Notes: a model not told the origin generated them from the letters alone. 6,463 nucleotides of DNA from Alphaproteobacteria bacterium (GCA_013152615.1 JAADGA010000139.1:1-6463), one strand, 5' to 3'; shown: positions 1 through 6,463, numbered from the stretch's first letter. Numbers and translations are program-made.

Positions 1-1121
1 CAGCAGGTAACAAAATCATCACCGCCGCGCATTAACGCCCTGAGCGCGGTTGGTGCGGTGTAAAAAATATTAACCTGATGCTTGTCACACACCTGCCAGA
101 AGCGTGAGGCATCGGGCCAGGTCGGGATGCCCTCAAACAGTAATGTGGTCGCGCCATTGGCCAGCGGGCCATAAACAATATAGCTGTGGCCGGTGACCCA
201 GCCAACATCGGCCGTACACCAGAACACCTCGCCCGGCTGATAATCAAACACGATTTCATGGGTGAGTGCGACATAGACCAGATAGCCGCCGGTGGTGTGC
301 AGCACGCCCTTGGGCTGGCCGGTGGAACCGGAGGTATAGAGAATGAACAGCGGGTCCTCCGCCGCCATTTCTGCGGGTGGGCAGTCGGCAGGCTGGTGGG
401 CGGCCGCCTCCTGATAGCAGATGTCGCGGCCCGTGGTCATCGCCACCTCCTCACCGGTGTTGCGGACAACAATAACCGTACTGACCTCAACCCCGTCCTT
501 TGCCAGCGCCTTGTCAACATTGGCTTTCAACGCCACCCTGCGCCCGCCGCGTCGGCCCTGATCGGCGGTGATCACCACATGGCTGTCGCAATCCCTGATC
601 CGTCCAGCGAGTGATTCCGGCGAAAAGCCGCCGAACACCACCGAATGCACCGCACCAATACGCGCACACGCCAGCATGGCATAGGCGGCTTCGGGGATCA
701 TCGGCATGTAAAGTGTCACCCGGTCGCCCTTTTTTACCCCCCGGGCCTTAAGCACATTGGCAAACCGGCACACCTGCTGATATAGCTCCCGGTAGCTGAT
801 ATGGCGGGACACTGAGGGATCATCACCTTCAAAGATAATCGCGGTCTGGTCGGCGCGCTCGGGCAGATGCCGGTCAATACAATTGACACTGGCATTCAGG
901 GTGCCGTCCGCATACCAGCTGATATGCAGGTCATCCGCGCTAAAGGACACATCACTGACCTCGCTATAGGGTTTTATCCAGTCAAGGCGCCGACCCATGT
1001 CACCCCAGAAGGCGTCCGGATCATCGATTGAATGCTGATAAAGCCTGAGATATTCAGCCTTGTCCACATGGCTGTTTTTCGCAAAATCTGCTGGCACAGC
1101 ATATATATCTGAGTCCGTCAT
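1..1121 (-). CDS. acs: Acetyl-CoA synthetase, N-terminal part (runs off left edge)
   Basis: AMP-forming acetate--CoA ligase: activates acetate with ATP to acetyl-AMP and then to acetyl-CoA in the cytoplasm. Only the first 373 codons are in the window; the family is usually about 650 residues, so the C-terminal lid domain is missing. Visible are an N-terminal ACS-type segment (about residues 20-80), a GRRGG stretch (189-193) in the place of the CoA-contacting loop, the adenylate-forming P-loop [11 protein letters not shown] (262-272), the [14 protein letters not shown] block (301-314) and the YTAPTA motif (354-359). The ATG at 1121 is supported by AGGAG at 1131-1127, five bases upstream. Propionyl-CoA synthetase is a close relative, but the motif wording and the N-terminus fit Acs better. 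It lies 128 bp downstream of the receptor gene and behind a terminator, so it is probably transcribed from its own promoter. The frame is intact throughout. Confidence 0.93.
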   Translation of the reverse strand, partial: MTDSDIYAVPADFAKNSHVDKAEYLRLYQHSIDDPDAFWGDMGRRLDWIKPYSEVSDVSFSADDLHISWYADGTLNASVNCIDRHLPERADQTAIIFEGDDPSVSRHISYRELYQQVCRFANVLKARGVKKGDRVTLYMPMIPEAAYAMLACARIGAVHSVVFGGFSPESLAGRIRDCDSHVVITADQGRRGGRRVALKANVDKALAKDGVEVSTVIVVRNTGEEVAMTTGRDICYQEAAAHQPADCPPAEMAAEDPLFILYTSGSTGQPKGVLHTTGGYLVYVALTHEIVFDYQPGEVFWCTADVGWVTGHSYIVYGPLANGATTLLFEGIPTWPDASRFWQVCDKHQVNIFYTAPTALRALMRGGDDFVTC

Positions 1122-1150
1122 TATCTCTCCTCTGTGGTTGCCCTCACGAT

Positions 1151-1179
1151 CCGGGCCAATATAGCAAATAATTGCCCGG
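1151..1179. repeat. Inverted repeat in the acs leader (CCGGGC N17 GCCCGG)
   Basis: Six-base perfect arms at 1151-1156 and 1174-1179 flank 17 AT-rich bases. No T-run follows on the minus strand, so it is not an intrinsic terminator. It lies 30-58 bases upstream of the acs start and spans the candidate -10 element, so it could be an operator or a hairpin in the acs leader RNA. Short GC arms of this size can occur by chance. Confidence 0.35.
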
Positions 1180-1189
1180 GCTGTAGCAA
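1158..1189 (-). promoter_or_regulatory. acs: Possible acs promoter
   Basis: Between the receptor terminator and acs, the minus strand has TTGCTA (1189-1184) and TATATT (1163-1158, five of six to the -10 consensus). The spacing is 20 bases, longer than the optimum 17. TTGCTA recurs at 1167-1162, overlapping the -10 element. The elements are weak, so the true start may need an activator. The main argument is that acs needs a promoter somewhere in the roughly 75 bases left after the terminator. Confidence 0.25.
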
Positions 1190-1198
1190 AAAAATATC

Positions 1199-1228
1199 AA
1201 AAAAAAGGACAGCCGCAGCTGCCCTTTT
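1199..1228 (-). terminator. Rho-independent terminator of the receptor gene
   Basis: Read on the minus strand, AAAAGGGCAGC and GCTGTCCTTTT pair around a TGCG loop with eleven consecutive pairs (one is G-U in RNA). The stem runs directly into a tract of eight T (1206-1199), and another seven-T run follows at 1194-1188. It starts 22 bases after the TAG at 1250-1252, which is the stop of the downstream frame of the receptor gene. This supports 1250 as the ancestral end of that gene. The reverse direction has only four T and is a weaker terminator. Confidence 0.9.
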
Positions 1229-1249
1229 CTCGATGGATTTAAATCAGCT

Positions 1250-1543
1250 CTAGAATTCGTAGCTGACCCCCAGACGGATTTTCCACAGGGATGGCAGCAC
1301 CCGAACCGGCGTTGAACCCGGAATTCTGACATTGCTGTAGGTATAGTTACCACTGGCATCAACCGCAACGTTAACCAGCGGTTTGACAAACCAGAAAGAC
1401 GTTGATTGATACCGACCCCAGTTATTGTTAAGCAAATTGGTCAGATTCTGAATATCAAAGGTCAACTTACCCCTGTGCCCTTCAAATAATCCCGGAATTT
1501 CCTGAGAGAATTTAAAGTCAAGCCGGGATTTCCACGGGTCCTT
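1250..1543 (-). pseudogene. Displaced C-terminus of the TonB-dependent receptor (after frameshift)
   Basis: This is the last part of the Oar-like receptor, out of frame with the main ORF. From 1543 it reads KDPWKSRLDFKFSQEIPG, then an NLTNLLNNNWG segment, and ends LGVSYEF. The PW and SQEIPG wording is typical of the end of Oar-type receptors. A C-terminal phenylalanine preceded by alternating hydrophobic residues is the usual last beta-strand signal recognised by the outer-membrane assembly machinery. There are 97 sense codons and a TAG, with no other stop, so the frame has not decayed. The only nearby start is a TTG at 1465-1463 overlapping the main ORF's TGA; there is no convincing ribosome site, and an isolated barrel end would make no sense. 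I read it as part of the upstream gene, not as a gene of its own. Confidence 0.88.
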
Positions 1544-4407
1544 GAATTGAATGCATTGCGCGGCGCGATCTTGCCACGATATTTATCCAGACCGCTTGAC
1601 TTGATAAAGCTATTGAGTTTCGTCCAGTCAGCCGCATTCAGGCCAACTTCAGCGCCATTATTAGGCACGTAGAACAGTTGACGGTCCCGACCTGACTGGG
1701 AATCGCCGAACGGTCTCTTGCCCCAACTACCATTAAAGGTATAGCTGAAACCGCGACCGGACTGGGCAATAAACAACAGGCCAAACCGGCTCTCCAGATC
1801 CTTGAAAAATTCCTTGCGGTAATTCAACTGGGCAACGATCCGGTTGCGCACTTCATAATTCGAGATGGCGGCGGTTGGGTGCTGAATATCAAAGGTCGCA
1901 TATTTACCGTAGTTGGAAGTTGCGGTAGAGCTCGTCCCCGGATTAACGTCCTTCGAGTCGGTATAGGCATAAGACACGTTAAAATCGACACCATTCTCAA
2001 ATTTTTTCTTGAGTGACAGCGCAAAAACCGTGCTGCTGCCGCCATCGGTGTTGGTCACGCCCAGATCATCCTTGCCCCCGGTTTTCAGGGCATAGATTGG
2101 TCGGCCATCCATCGCCTTGCCGGTCTGAACCAGGCCAGCGTCAATCCATGTCGCCGAATTCTTCGGTTTGGCATAAAGCACTTCTGCGGTGACAATATAA
2201 TTGTCGCCCATGGTCTCGCCAAGGTCAAAGTCATGCTGCACGGCAATGTTGAACTTCCACACTGACGGAATTTTGAAATTAGGGTCCATGTAATTGGCCG
2301 AGCCGTTACCCTGAACCAGCGCATCCTGAACCGCCTTGGGGATAACAAATCCGTCAACGTTGGAAATGTTTTTCGCCCGGGTGCTGACAATGGTTACGCC
2401 GTCATTGGTATAGGTGTTTGACACCCATACATTCGGACTGCCGCCACTGAATTTACCAATACCGCCGCGAATAGTTGTCCGGTCACCGGCAAGATAATTA
2501 AAGGCGAAACGCGGCATAACCACATGACTGCCATTCAAAGTCGTATTATTCTTAAAGCCGTTGCGGTTCATAAAATTCTGGTTGAATTTAGGCGTTGAAC
2601 CAGTGGTATACCAGTCATAGCGCACCCCGCCCAACATCGTCAGATTGTCATTAACGGTCCAGCGATCCTGAAGATATAAGGAATTTACATTATATTTGAA
2701 CCGTGCCGCGCCATCATTGGCATTATTGGTATAGGCATTTTTATAGCTCAGGCTTGCTGCGTCGCGATTATTGAAATCGGCAATACTGTTGAAGGTGTAA
2801 ATACCGCGGCTGTCATTAACAAACAGGTTGAAAACATCCAGCGTTTCCCGTTCAAATCCGCCGGTAATTTCATGATCGCCGAGGTAATAAGTCCCCTTAA
2901 CCTTGATTTGCCAGGTGCTGTTGTTCAACTTGTTGGCATGGCGGTAACGGTCAGGGCCGATATAGACCACAGCCCCGGTCGGCAGGTTAATCTGCATCTG
3001 GGCGAATTTATTGCCCTTGAGGCTTTCCTGACGGGTGGTCACTGTTTTGCGCGATACCCGGACCTCGGTTGAGAAATTTTCGGTCCAGTCGGAAAAGATC
3101 CCGAGGGAATAGCTTTTCAGGATTTCGGTTTTGTTATACCACTGGGACGGCAGGGCAATATGGCGCCGTGATACGCTGGTATTCTGCGGATTAAGCACGT
3201 TGCCCTTGTCATACTGATAGGTAAACTGGGCGCGGTTATTTTCGTTAATATTCCAGTCAATCTTGGCAAAAATCTTGCGATCTTTTTCATTGATATTATT
3301 CAAATCGGTCAAGGTGCCCGGATCAAAATTATATTTGGTCTTGGAAATTGACCTTATCAAATCCAGATCGGCCTGGGTAACACCGGGAACCTTGTTGGCA
3401 AACACTGACCCTTGCGGTCCGGTCTCAATCGGCTTGGTTGATTTTAATTCTTCAAAGCCGACGGTAAAGAATAATTTGTCTTTAATGACGGGGCCGCTCA
3501 ACATACCGCCATATATTTTTTCATTAAAATTCAGGCCGACATCGTTACCGTCAAGTTTTTTGCCGGTGAGTGACGCACTGCGGTAATCAAAGAATGTCGA
3601 ACCGTGGAAATTATTGGTACCAGACTTGGTAACAATATTGATATTGCCGCCAAGGAAGCCATTATACTGGACATCAAAGGGGGCAACGTTAATATCAATA
3701 CGCTGAATTACATCCAGCGAAATCGGGCTTCGCTGAGTTGGGAAACCACCATTATTGAGCCCGAAATCATCATTCTGTTTCACCCCGTCAATGGTCACGC
3801 TGTTGAAACGGTTATTCATGCCGCCAATGCTGATGGCGTTCTTGTTTTCCGGATCAATGCTGACCAGCGGGTCAACCTGAACCAGATCATAAATCTCGCG
3901 GGAGGCCGTGGGAATACCGGCAATCGCATCCGCGCCGATTGAAATACTTGTCCCCATCTGAATTTTATTTGTCGTTGGTGAACCGGTGACCACAATTTCC
4001 TCAAACGTGGTTGCCTCCAGCGTGATATTGACATTTGACGCATTGCCAATGCCCAGAAAGATATTGCCAACCTTGGCATTGCCAAGACCGGACTTCACCG
4101 AAATGCTGTAGGGCCCACCAACCCGCAGCCCCATGGCATTAAAAACCCCCTTGGCATTGGTCCGAACCACTTTCACCGTGCCGGAGGGCACATGGGTAAC
4201 GGTAACCAATACATTTACTGCGGGCTGTTTTTCCGCTGTTACCACCGTGCCGACAAGATGGGCCGTGGTAACCTGTGCCTGTGCCTGAATGACAAGGGCG
4301 GCGGTGCCGGTAAAGGCAATCGCGATACTTGCCGCAACATTCACCAGGCTTACCTTGAAGGCCGACCGCAACATCAGGCTCTTCATACTGGATTTTAGCT
4401 TAGTCAT
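1462..4407 (-). CDS. Oar-like TonB-dependent outer-membrane receptor, frameshifted near its 3' end
   Basis: Outer-membrane active transporter energised by TonB/ExbBD; the substrate cannot be told from sequence. Residues 1-44 are a signal peptide with probable cleavage AQA|QVTT. Residues about 49-131 form a carboxypeptidase-regulatory-like beta-sandwich. EEIVVTG (136-142) resembles the TonB box, and about 150-275 is the plug, with ISIGGMNNRFNSVTIDG, QNDDFGL and GGFPTQRSPISLD as in the Oar family. The rest is beta-barrel, for example LQDRWTVNDNLTMLGGVRYDW near residues 575-600. The frame is correct to F953 (RNAF). After this a duplicated TTCAA (1551-1542) shifts it, giving 28 foreign residues and a TGA at 1462. 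Without the duplication the protein would be 1050 residues and end at 1250. The start at 4407 is preceded by AGGGAGAG. As written, the product lacks its final barrel strands and is probably not assembled; a sequencing or assembly error is the main alternative. The gene is monocistronic, with its own promoter region and terminator. Confidence 0.9.
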   Translation of the reverse strand: MTKLKSSMKSLMLRSAFKVSLVNVAASIAIAFTGTAALVIQAQAQVTTAHLVGTVVTAEKQPAVNVLVTVTHVPSGTVKVVRTNAKGVFNAMGLRVGGPYSISVKSGLGNAKVGNIFLGIGNASNVNITLEATTFEEIVVTGSPTTNKIQMGTSISIGADAIAGIPTASREIYDLVQVDPLVSIDPENKNAISIGGMNNRFNSVTIDGVKQNDDFGLNNGGFPTQRSPISLDVIQRIDINVAPFDVQYNGFLGGNINIVTKSGTNNFHGSTFFDYRSASLTGKKLDGNDVGLNFNEKIYGGMLSGPVIKDKLFFTVGFEELKSTKPIETGPQGSVFANKVPGVTQADLDLIRSISKTKYNFDPGTLTDLNNINEKDRKIFAKIDWNINENNRAQFTYQYDKGNVLNPQNTSVSRRHIALPSQWYNKTEILKSYSLGIFSDWTENFSTEVRVSRKTVTTRQESLKGNKFAQMQINLPTGAVVYIGPDRYRHANKLNNSTWQIKVKGTYYLGDHEITGGFERETLDVFNLFVNDSRGIYTFNSIADFNNRDAASLSYKNAYTNNANDGAARFKYNVNSLYLQDRWTVNDNLTMLGGVRYDWYTTGSTPKFNQNFMNRNGFKNNTTLNGSHVVMPRFAFNYLAGDRTTIRGGIGKFSGGSPNVWVSNTYTNDGVTIVSTRAKNISNVDGFVIPKAVQDALVQGNGSANYMDPNFKIPSVWKFNIAVQHDFDLGETMGDNYIVTAEVLYAKPKNSATWIDAGLVQTGKAMDGRPIYALKTGGKDDLGVTNTDGGSSTVFALSLKKKFENGVDFNVSYAYTDSKDVNPGTSSTATSNYGKYATFDIQHPTAAISNYEVRNRIVAQLNYRKEFFKDLESRFGLLFIAQSGRGFSYTFNGSWGKRPFGDSQSGRDRQLFYVPNNGAEVGLNAADWTKLNSFIKSSGLDKYRGKIAPRNAFNSRTRGNPGLTLNSLRKFRDYLKGTGVS
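1542..1551 (-). repeat. 5-bp tandem duplication causing the receptor frameshift
   Basis: The minus strand reads GCA TTCAA TTCAA GGACC. Two perfect copies of the pentamer TTCAA stand exactly where the two receptor frames must join. Deleting one copy gives GCA TTC AAG GAC CCG TGG, that is AFKDPW, which joins RNAF to PWKSRLDFKFSQE without any further change. Five bases is not a multiple of three, so gain or loss of one copy switches the frame. Confidence 0.85.
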
Positions 4408-4437
4408 TTTCTCTCCCTTTCGGATAGGTTAATTTCT

Positions 4438-4474
4438 GGTTGCATATATTATAATCACACTTAAAAATGCAACC
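4438..4474. promoter_or_regulatory. Inverted repeat GGTTGCAT-N21-ATGCAACC around the receptor promoter (possible operator)
   Basis: Perfect eight-base arms at 4438-4445 and 4467-4474, with centres 29 bp apart. The interior holds a consensus TATAAT on the minus strand. One arm would lie over the expected transcription start near 4441 and the other over the spacer/-35 zone. A dimeric or tetrameric regulator binding both arms would cover the promoter, suggesting repression; this is inference from layout. A 21-bp gap is wide for one simple helix-turn-helix dimer. Confidence 0.5.
4448..4453 (-). promoter_or_regulatory. Likely -10 element of the receptor gene
   Basis: TATAAT, a perfect sigma70-type -10 on the minus strand, 41 bases upstream of the ATG at 4407. 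This predicts a start near 4441 and a leader of about 33 bases. No good -35 lies at 16-18 bp; the nearest match, TTGCAT, is only 13 bp away and is part of the inverted-repeat arm. This suggests a weak or regulated promoter. Confidence 0.5.
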
Positions 4475-4525
4475 GGCTGTAATCTTGTGGCCATTGCATT
4501 CTTCTGGTCATTTTCTTTACGATCG

Positions 4526-4541
4526 GGGGAAATATTTCCCC
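4526..4541. repeat. Perfect 16-bp palindrome GGGGAAATATTTCCCC
   Basis: Fully symmetric over 16 bases, in noncoding DNA about 120 bp upstream of the receptor start and about 75 bp upstream of its -10 element. No T-run follows on either strand, so it does not look like a terminator. The size and symmetry fit a binding site for a dimeric regulator acting from a distance; no regulator can be named. Confidence 0.5.
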
Positions 4542-4792
4542 TCCCTTATTCTTTGCCGACGAGCTTAAATAATTTTATCAAAAAGTCAAATCTATATCTC
4601 TTTCAATTTGTCAGAAAAACTTTGCTGACGATTAAGTTTAACCAACATAAACGGCCATTTATTCGTCGTTTCTGACCCCTGAAGCCTTATATCTTCCTAA
4701 CGTAACGCTTTTATGACACTCATAATAAATTCTGGCGACGATCAATAAGGCAACAGTGCCGACATACCTACACGTTTTACTGTTTGAACAAA

Positions 4793-4827
4793 ATATTATT
4801 CATATTAACCGATATTATTCACATTAA
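4793..4827. repeat. 16-bp direct repeat, 19-bp period, across the nupC stop codon
   Basis: ATATTATTCATATTAA (4793-4808) and ATATTATTCACATTAA (4812-4827) differ at one base and are separated by CCG. The second copy contains the last codons and TGA of nupC; the first lies just past the gene. It looks like a small tandem duplication of the gene's end with no effect on the protein. Confidence 0.75.
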
Positions 4828-6042
4828 CAGACTGGCAATGGCGGCACTCATCAGGTTTGACAATGATCCCGCCGCTACGGCCCTCAGGCCCCATTTGGCA
4901 ATCAGATGGCGTCGTTCCGGCACCAAGACCCCGAATCCGCCCATAAGGATTGCAATCGAACTCAGGTTGGCAAACCCGGCCAGAGCAAAGGTCACCACCA
5001 TCACCGAATGAGGGTTGAGCGCACCATTCGGCAATCTGAATAATTCAACATAGCCGACAAATTCATTGAGAATCAGTTTAGTGCCGATCAGGTTCCCGGC
5101 AATATCCGCCTGAGTCCACGGAATACCGATTACATACATCAGCGGCGAAAATATCTTGCCGAGAATCATGTTAAATGTCAGGTCGCCATAACCGAACCAG
5201 CCGCCAACCCCGCCGAGCATGCCGTTAAGCAACGCAATCAGGGCGACGAAAGCCAGCAGCATCGCGCCGATATTGGCGGCAAGCTTCAGGCCGTCCGCAG
5301 CCCCGTTGGCCGCGGCCTCAATCACATTGGCCGGTCTTTCACCCTCGTCGAACCCGTCAACATCCAGCAGACCGGCATCCGATACTTCAGGCTCCGGGTC
5401 CGGCATGATGATCTTCGCCATCAACAATCCACCGGGGGCCGCCATAAAGCTCGCGGCAATCAGATATTCCATATTGACCCCGATCGCGGCATAGCCCGCC
5501 AGAATAGTGCCGGAAATCGAGGCCAGTCCCGACACCATCACCGTGAAAAACTGGGCATCGCTGATTTTACCAAGATAGGGCCGGACCACCAGCGGGGCTT
5601 CGGTCTGACCGAGAAAAATATTAGCCGCCGCGCACAGGGACTCGACCCGCTTGGTGCCAATCACCCAGTGCAGCAGACCGCCAAGAATCTTGACCACCCA
5701 CTGCATGATATGGAGATAATACAGCACCGCCATCAGCGACGAGGCAAAGATGATGATCGGCAGCACCTGAATCACAAAGATAAAGCCGATATTTTTCTGA
5801 TCCGCCAGGCCGCCAAAAAGAAATTCCGTCCCCACTTTGGTATAACCGAACACCTGATTAACCCCGTCCGACATCACGGTCAGCACCTCCTTGCCAAACG
5901 GCACCACCAGCACAAAAGCCGCCACTGCGAGCTGCAACAGAAAGGCACTGATCACCACCCGGAAATCTATTTTTTTTCTATCTGTGGATAACAGAGCCGC
6001 CAGGCCCAACAACACAATCATTCCGACAATAGCAATAGGCAT
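4819..6042 (-). CDS. nupC: Concentrative nucleoside transporter (NupC/CNT family)
   Basis: Inner-membrane symporter that takes up nucleosides with Na+ or H+. It has 407 residues, normal for bacterial CNTs. Visible in order: a hydrophobic N-terminus with TM helices (about 1-20 and 28-48), the re-entrant region with FIFVIQVLPIIIF (88-99), the base-binding motif GQTEAP (145-150), a charged cytoplasmic loop rich in Asp/Glu (214-236), NEFVGY (326-331) and FANLSSIAI (357-365). In the Vibrio cholerae CNT structure, Gln and Glu of GQTE contact the base, and Glu of NEFV with Asn and Ser of FANxSS contact the ribose; all are kept here (Q146, E148, E327, N359, S362). The ATG at 6042 is preceded by GGAGGAGG ending ten bases upstream, slightly long but with no better in-frame start. 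It lies 34 bp after the aldehyde dehydrogenase gene, so co-transcription is likely. Exact nucleoside range and coupling ion are not decidable. Confidence 0.95.
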   Translation of the reverse strand: MPIAIVGMIVLLGLAALLSTDRKKIDFRVVISAFLLQLAVAAFVLVVPFGKEVLTVMSDGVNQVFGYTKVGTEFLFGGLADQKNIGFIFVIQVLPIIIFASSLMAVLYYLHIMQWVVKILGGLLHWVIGTKRVESLCAAANIFLGQTEAPLVVRPYLGKISDAQFFTVMVSGLASISGTILAGYAAIGVNMEYLIAASFMAAPGGLLMAKIIMPDPEPEVSDAGLLDVDGFDEGERPANVIEAAANGAADGLKLAANIGAMLLAFVALIALLNGMLGGVGGWFGYGDLTFNMILGKIFSPLMYVIGIPWTQADIAGNLIGTKLILNEFVGYVELFRLPNGALNPHSVMVVTFALAGFANLSSIAILMGGFGVLVPERRHLIAKWGLRAVAAGSLSNLMSAAIASLLM

Positions 6043-6052
6043 GATGCCGAAT

Positions 6053-6060
6053 CCTCCTCC
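6053..6060 (-). promoter_or_regulatory. nupC: Ribosome binding site of nupC
   Basis: GGAGGAGG on the minus strand, a near-perfect anti-16S match, with ten bases to the ATG at 6042. It fills much of the 34-bp gap after the upstream stop codon, leaving no room for an independent promoter there and supporting an operon. Confidence 0.75.
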
Positions 6061-6076
6061 GTTACATTATTATTTT

Positions 6077-6463
6077 TTAGTCCCCGTAGGGTAACCAGAT
6101 ATTTTTTACCTGAGTTGCTTCGCGCAAAAACCGCCGACCTTCACCGTGGGCTGACATCCAGTCCCGCATCCGGCCATCATTGACCCATGTCCGCTTCAGA
6201 TTGGCGGCACTCGACGTCTCAACCATGCGGCTGCCCGCTGATGAACCATGATACCAGATCGCGTCAAGCTGATCATGATCGGCCAGCACCCGGGCCAGCA
6301 CATCACGCTCACCGGTGACGATATTGACCACCCCTGCCGGCACATCAGAAGTTGCCAGAATCTGGTAAAAATCTGTTGCTGGCAGCGGATAACGCTCACT
6401 GGGAATAACGACCGTCCGGTTGCCCATGGCAATCGCCGGTGCCAGCAGCGAGACAAAGGACAG
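6077..6463 (-). CDS. Aldehyde dehydrogenase superfamily protein, C-terminal 128 residues (runs off right edge)
   Basis: The frame is open to the window edge, so the start lies outside. The fragment begins in the NAD-binding fold: PAIAMGNRTVVIPSE (residues 9-23) matches the usual PAxxxGNxxVxKPSE of aldehyde dehydrogenases, GVVNIVTG (44-51) matches the GVVNVVTG loop, and WYHGSSAG (70-77) stands at the GSTxxG turn. It then ends within about 50 residues at VKNIWLPYGD. The domain carrying the catalytic Cys is absent, the fragment has no Cys, and the Lys of KPSE is Ile. A complete single-domain enzyme could not end like this. It fits the degenerate second domain of ALDH16-type proteins of about 780-800 residues, whose first domain is catalytic and which are often near deoxyribose-phosphate aldolase and nucleoside genes. 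Substrate is unknown; acetaldehyde is a reasonable guess from context. Alternative: a truncated or decayed gene. Confidence 0.82.
   Translation of the reverse strand: MSFVSLLAPAIAMGNRTVVIPSERYPLPATDFYQILATSDVPAGVVNIVTGERDVLARVLADHDQLDAIWYHGSSAGSRMVETSSAANLKRTWVNDGRMRDWMSAHGEGRRFLREATQVKNIWLPYGD

Larger units (their letters stand above)
4408..4818. other. Intergenic region between nupC and the receptor gene
   Basis: 411 bp of AT-rich sequence with no credible gene. It contains, from the nupC side, one copy of a 19-bp-period repeat, an imperfect palindrome ATAAACGGCCATTTAT (4647-4662, 14 of 16 positions symmetric), a short GTCAG/CTGAC hairpin (4610-4629, ten-base loop), the 16-bp palindrome at 4526-4541 and the promoter-bracketing inverted repeat at 4438-4474. 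I see no hairpin followed by a T-run that would be a clear terminator for nupC, so nupC may end by another route. Confidence 0.75.

Noticed and set aside
186..614. 142-codon open frame on the plus strand
   Set aside because: It lies wholly antisense to acs, whose motifs are clear. The translation resembles no family, and there is no ribosome site.
1462..1551. Programmed ribosomal frameshift joining the two receptor frames
   Set aside because: There is no slippery heptamer or downstream structure at the junction. TonB-dependent receptors are not known to use this, and a 5-bp duplication explains the shift fully.
3604..3942. 112-codon plus-strand frame inside the receptor gene
   Set aside because: It is antisense to the highly conserved plug domain, so it is a shadow of that coding sequence. 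The same holds for the other plus-strand frames within the receptor and nupC.
4610..4629. GTCAG/CTGAC hairpin as the nupC terminator
   Set aside because: A five-pair stem with a ten-base loop and no T-run after it on the minus strand, nearly 200 bp past the stop codon, is too weak to call.
4647..4662. Near-palindrome ATAAACGGCCATTTAT as an operator
   Set aside because: It has one mismatched pair and an AT-rich context, is far from any promoter candidate, and could be chance. It is noted only in the description of the gap.
4487..4675. 62-codon plus-strand frame in the intergenic gap
   Set aside because: It starts at GTG without a ribosome site, has low-complexity AT-driven composition, and crosses the 16-bp palindrome. 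Nothing supports translation.
1..6463. Mobile element, CRISPR array, tRNA/rRNA, defence or biosynthetic system
   Set aside because: There are no transposase or integrase motifs, terminal repeats, regularly spaced repeats or RNA gene signatures. All identifiable genes are metabolic or transport genes.

Overview
The window reads as chromosomal DNA of a free-living Gram-negative bacterium. It has an outer-membrane TonB-dependent receptor with a signal peptide, and Shine-Dalgarno sites of the GGAGG/GAGGAG type. Mid GC content, an Oar-type receptor and the aldehyde dehydrogenase/nucleoside transporter pair fit an alphaproteobacterium, perhaps marine, but this is inference from family resemblance only. 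All four genes lie on the minus strand, so transcription runs from high to low coordinates.

From right to left: (1) 6463-6077, the C-terminal end of an aldehyde dehydrogenase superfamily protein cut by the window edge. It stops after a Rossmann-like part with no catalytic-cysteine region, as expected of the degenerate second domain of ALDH16-type proteins. (2) 6042-4819, a complete concentrative nucleoside transporter (NupC/CNT) only 34 bp downstream, so probably the same operon. (3) 4818-4408, a 411-bp AT-rich gap with several symmetric elements and the likely promoter of the next gene. (4) 4407-1250, an Oar-like TonB-dependent receptor whose reading frame is broken near its 3' end by a perfect 5-bp tandem duplication (TTCAA TTCAA). 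Removing one unit restores a 1050-residue receptor with the usual RNAFxxPW motif and terminal phenylalanine. A strong rho-independent terminator follows at 1228-1199. (5) 1121-1, the N-terminal 373 codons of acetyl-CoA synthetase (acs), running off the left edge.

A plausible shared theme is nucleoside/deoxynucleoside use. NupC imports nucleosides, the aldehyde dehydrogenase could oxidise the acetaldehyde released from deoxyribose 5-phosphate by an aldolase encoded outside the window, and Acs would activate the acetate. That link is inference, because the aldolase and phosphorylase genes are not in view and acs is a separate unit behind a terminator. I see no mobile element, CRISPR array, RNA gene, toxin-antitoxin pair or defence system. 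The most noteworthy items are the pentanucleotide-duplication frameshift in the receptor and the inverted repeat that brackets its promoter.
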